A DNA stretch of 64,000 bases from Petrocella atlantisensis (GTDB lineage: Bacteria > Bacillota > Clostridia > Lachnospirales > Vallitaleaceae): NCBI RefSeq assembly GCF_900538275.1, contig NZ_LR130778.1, forward strand, positions 1,712,001 through 1,776,000, given 5' to 3'. Within the stretch, counting starts at the first letter, position 1; each line of letters starts with the position of its first letter. The translations under genes were made by a program, and so were the position numbers. The notes below the pieces were generated by a model. The model saw only the letters and a list, made by a program, of their open reading frames with translations. It was not told where the DNA came from and ran no database searches. Positions 62,321-64,000 of this stretch are shown piece by piece.

Positions 62321-63922
62321 TTATCTAATCTCAATGTCAAAGTTTATCTTTGATTTAATCTGCTCATATACGTTCTTGGCATCTTTCAAACTTTCGTCTT
62401 TGCTCATTTGTCTCTGGGTTATTTGATTATAGTCTTCTTGATCAATAACCTTGATGTTGAATTTCTTATCGAACATCTGCTTAAGCACATGGTCTATTTT
62501 ACCCATATTTTCTTCTTGTGACAAGTGGTTTTTTCCAATTTCACTGTCGCATACGATATACACCACATCATCTTCTAAATTAATCGGAAAAGCACTTTTT
62601 AAAAAGGCTTTGGTTACGGTGTGTGTGTGTTCCACCACACCCTTCCAATTGTGAATGACCTGTTTTATATCCTCTGGTACAGCATCAATATCAATTACTT
62701 TTTGCAAAGACTTCTTAGGTGCCTCTTTTGATGTCTGCTTTTCCGGCAAGGTTTCATGAACCATGATGCCTTTTTTTACTGTTTCTTCAAGGTAGGTTAA
62801 TCGATGTCTTAGACCTTCATTTGTATCATCCATATCTGGGTTGCACAACTTAAGCAACTCCACTTCAAGGAGAATTCTCTCACCCGACATGTATTTGATT
62901 TTATTTTCAAGGTTAGATAGTTGCTTGATATAATAAAGAATGGTTTCTTCTTTAAAACGTATGCTTTGCGTCTTAAGTAAGAGAATCTGGTCCATGGTCA
63001 TATCCAGTATCTCATCCGGTTCATCCACACTCTTCACCACCAGTAGATTCCTAAGGTGGTTAACCGTATCCAGTATAAACTGCAAAATATCTCTACCTTG
63101 CATGGTGATTTTCTCCACTATGTCCATACAAGCTTTTGCATTCCGGTCAAGTAAGGCATCTGTTAACTGAGCAAAAACCTCATGATCGACTGCACCTAGA
63201 ACATCCAATACTTTCTCAAGGGTCACATCTTCTCCAATATAAAAAGCAATACATTGGTCAAGGATACTGAGCGCGTCGCGCATGGAACCATTGGCCACTT
63301 TGGCAATATAGTTAATGGCTTTTTCCTCGATTGTAATATTTTCTTGTACCATATAGGATTTTAGTGCGCCAGTAATTGTCTCTATGGTGATTCTTTTGAA
63401 GTCATAGCGCTGGCATCTTGAAAGCACCGTTGCCGGTATTTTGTGAGGTTCAGTTGTAGCCAGAATAAATATAACATGCTTTGGAGGCTCTTCCAATGTT
63501 TTTAGTAACGCATTAAAGGCGCCTGTTGACAGCATATGTACCTCATCAATTATATAGACTTTATACTTTCCAAGTGTAGGCGTGTACTTAACTTCATCAC
63601 GAATGTCCCGAATATTATCAACACCATTGTTAGATGCTGCATCAATTTCTATGATGTTCATGCTTCCCTTTTCCTCAATATCCATACAAGAAGGGCACCT
63701 ATGACATGGGTTACCTTCTATCGGTTCATCACAGTTAATGGCCTGAGCAAATATCTTGGCAGTAGATGTCTTACCCGTTCCTCTGGTACCACACAACAAA
63801 TAAGCATGGGTTACCCTTTGTGACATGATTTGATTTGTAAGTGTTTTTACAATATGGTCTTGTCCCACCAAGTCTTTGAAACTTCTTGGACGCCATTTTC
63901 TATATAAGGCTGTATACGCCAT
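62321..63922 (-). CDS. dnaX: DNA polymerase III subunit gamma/tau
   Basis: This is a 533-residue clamp-loader ATPase. Residues 1-175 have Walker A (GTRGTGKTS), a four-Cys zinc site (CDEPIEGNPCHRCPSC), Walker B (VYIIDEVHML) and sensor regions (ATTEPHKIPATVLSRCQRYDF). The C-terminal domain III and a short tau-like tail follow. It loads the beta clamp during replication. It is the first visible gene of the dnaX-ybaB-recR operon. The start follows AGGAAGTG. A signal-recognition-particle RNA often lies upstream in Firmicutes, but only 78 nt remain before the window edge and none is visible in them. Confidence 0.97.
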   Translation of the reverse strand: MAYTALYRKWRPRSFKDLVGQDHIVKTLTNQIMSQRVTHAYLLCGTRGTGKTSTAKIFAQAINCDEPIEGNPCHRCPSCMDIEEKGSMNIIEIDAASNNGVDNIRDIRDEVKYTPTLGKYKVYIIDEVHMLSTGAFNALLKTLEEPPKHVIFILATTEPHKIPATVLSRCQRYDFKRITIETITGALKSYMVQENITIEEKAINYIAKVANGSMRDALSILDQCIAFYIGEDVTLEKVLDVLGAVDHEVFAQLTDALLDRNAKACMDIVEKITMQGRDILQFILDTVNHLRNLLVVKSVDEPDEILDMTMDQILLLKTQSIRFKEETILYYIKQLSNLENKIKYMSGERILLEVELLKLCNPDMDDTNEGLRHRLTYLEETVKKGIMVHETLPEKQTSKEAPKKSLQKVIDIDAVPEDIKQVIHNWKGVVEHTHTVTKAFLKSAFPINLEDDVVYIVCDSEIGKNHLSQEENMGKIDHVLKQMFDKKFNIKVIDQEDYNQITQRQMSKDESLKDAKNVYEQIKSKINFDIEIR

Positions 63923-64000
63923 TTAAGTCACTTCCTATCTGTTTCTAATTCAAGTATGCTCTTTTACTATTTTACCACAAGTTTGAACACTGGTGTAGTT

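Noticed and set aside
63923-64000. Signal-recognition-particle RNA upstream of dnaX
   Set aside because: It is commonly located there in Firmicutes, but the GGAAGG/GCAGCC core is not in these 78 nt; it could lie outside the window.

Overview
The window reads as a chromosomal segment of a low-GC, motile, anaerobic Firmicute of the class Clostridia (a Lachnospirales/Vallitaleales-type organism is my best guess). This rests on strong GGAGG-type ribosome binding sites, a flagellin beginning MRINHNIPSLRALHQ, a SigI/RsgI pair, BglG-family antitermination, S-layer homology (SLH) domains and a RecR-YbaB-DnaX cluster. I see no insertion sequence, prophage, CRISPR array, rRNA or tRNA gene.

Layout. 1-1.3 kb: an AgrC-like membrane kinase (cut by the window edge) and its LytTR regulator. 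1.5-11.4 kb: a complete minus-strand type IV pilus operon (pilB, pilT, pilC, pilin, pilM, pilN, pilO and three minor pilin-like genes), in which PilO carries C-terminal SLH repeats. 11.8-13.8 kb: a SigI-type sigma factor with an RsgI anti-sigma factor. 14-21 kb: a chemoreceptor, a lipoprotein, an acetyltransferase, a 7TM diguanylate cyclase, an SLH-BsuPI secreted protein and a cupin. 21.2-26.8 kb: an amino-sugar PTS locus (HPr, antiterminator, EIICB, EIIA, NagA, NagB) read through four RAT/terminator modules. 26.8-31.8 kb: an epimerase, two exported helical proteins, a lipoprotein and a two-component system. 31.9-36.9 kb: CotH, DUF4956 and VTC-domain genes with a divergent two-component system. 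36.9-41.3 kb: a Cache-GGDEF cyclase and a YesM/YesN pair. 41.4-44.6 kb: an extracytoplasmic methionine-sulfoxide repair operon (CcdA, thioredoxin-like lipoprotein, MsrAB) with a perfect Fur box. 44.7-47.8 kb: an ECF sigma factor, an RsgI-like protein and a third RsgI-like protein with PepSY domains; the last two end in long aspartate-rich tails. 47.9-55.6 kb: DUF4003, a structured non-coding element, FliS, a large flagellin, a 48-residue protein and a FliK-like giant protein. 55.8-61.2 kb: a chemoreceptor, an unknown protein and a YdjI/YdjG-like zinc-ribbon pair. 61.3-64 kb: recR, ybaB, dnaX.

Common themes are cell-surface assembly (pili, flagella, SLH proteins), envelope sensing and c-di-GMP or chemotaxis signalling. 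The most notable items are the PilO-SLH fusion, the three RsgI-like proteins sharing a DINPS-type motif with paired candidate promoters, the structured element downstream of fliS, the four serial RAT modules, and operators with 11-bp-spaced direct repeats at two divergent two-component loci. All assignments come from reading the sequence by eye; no database search was run.
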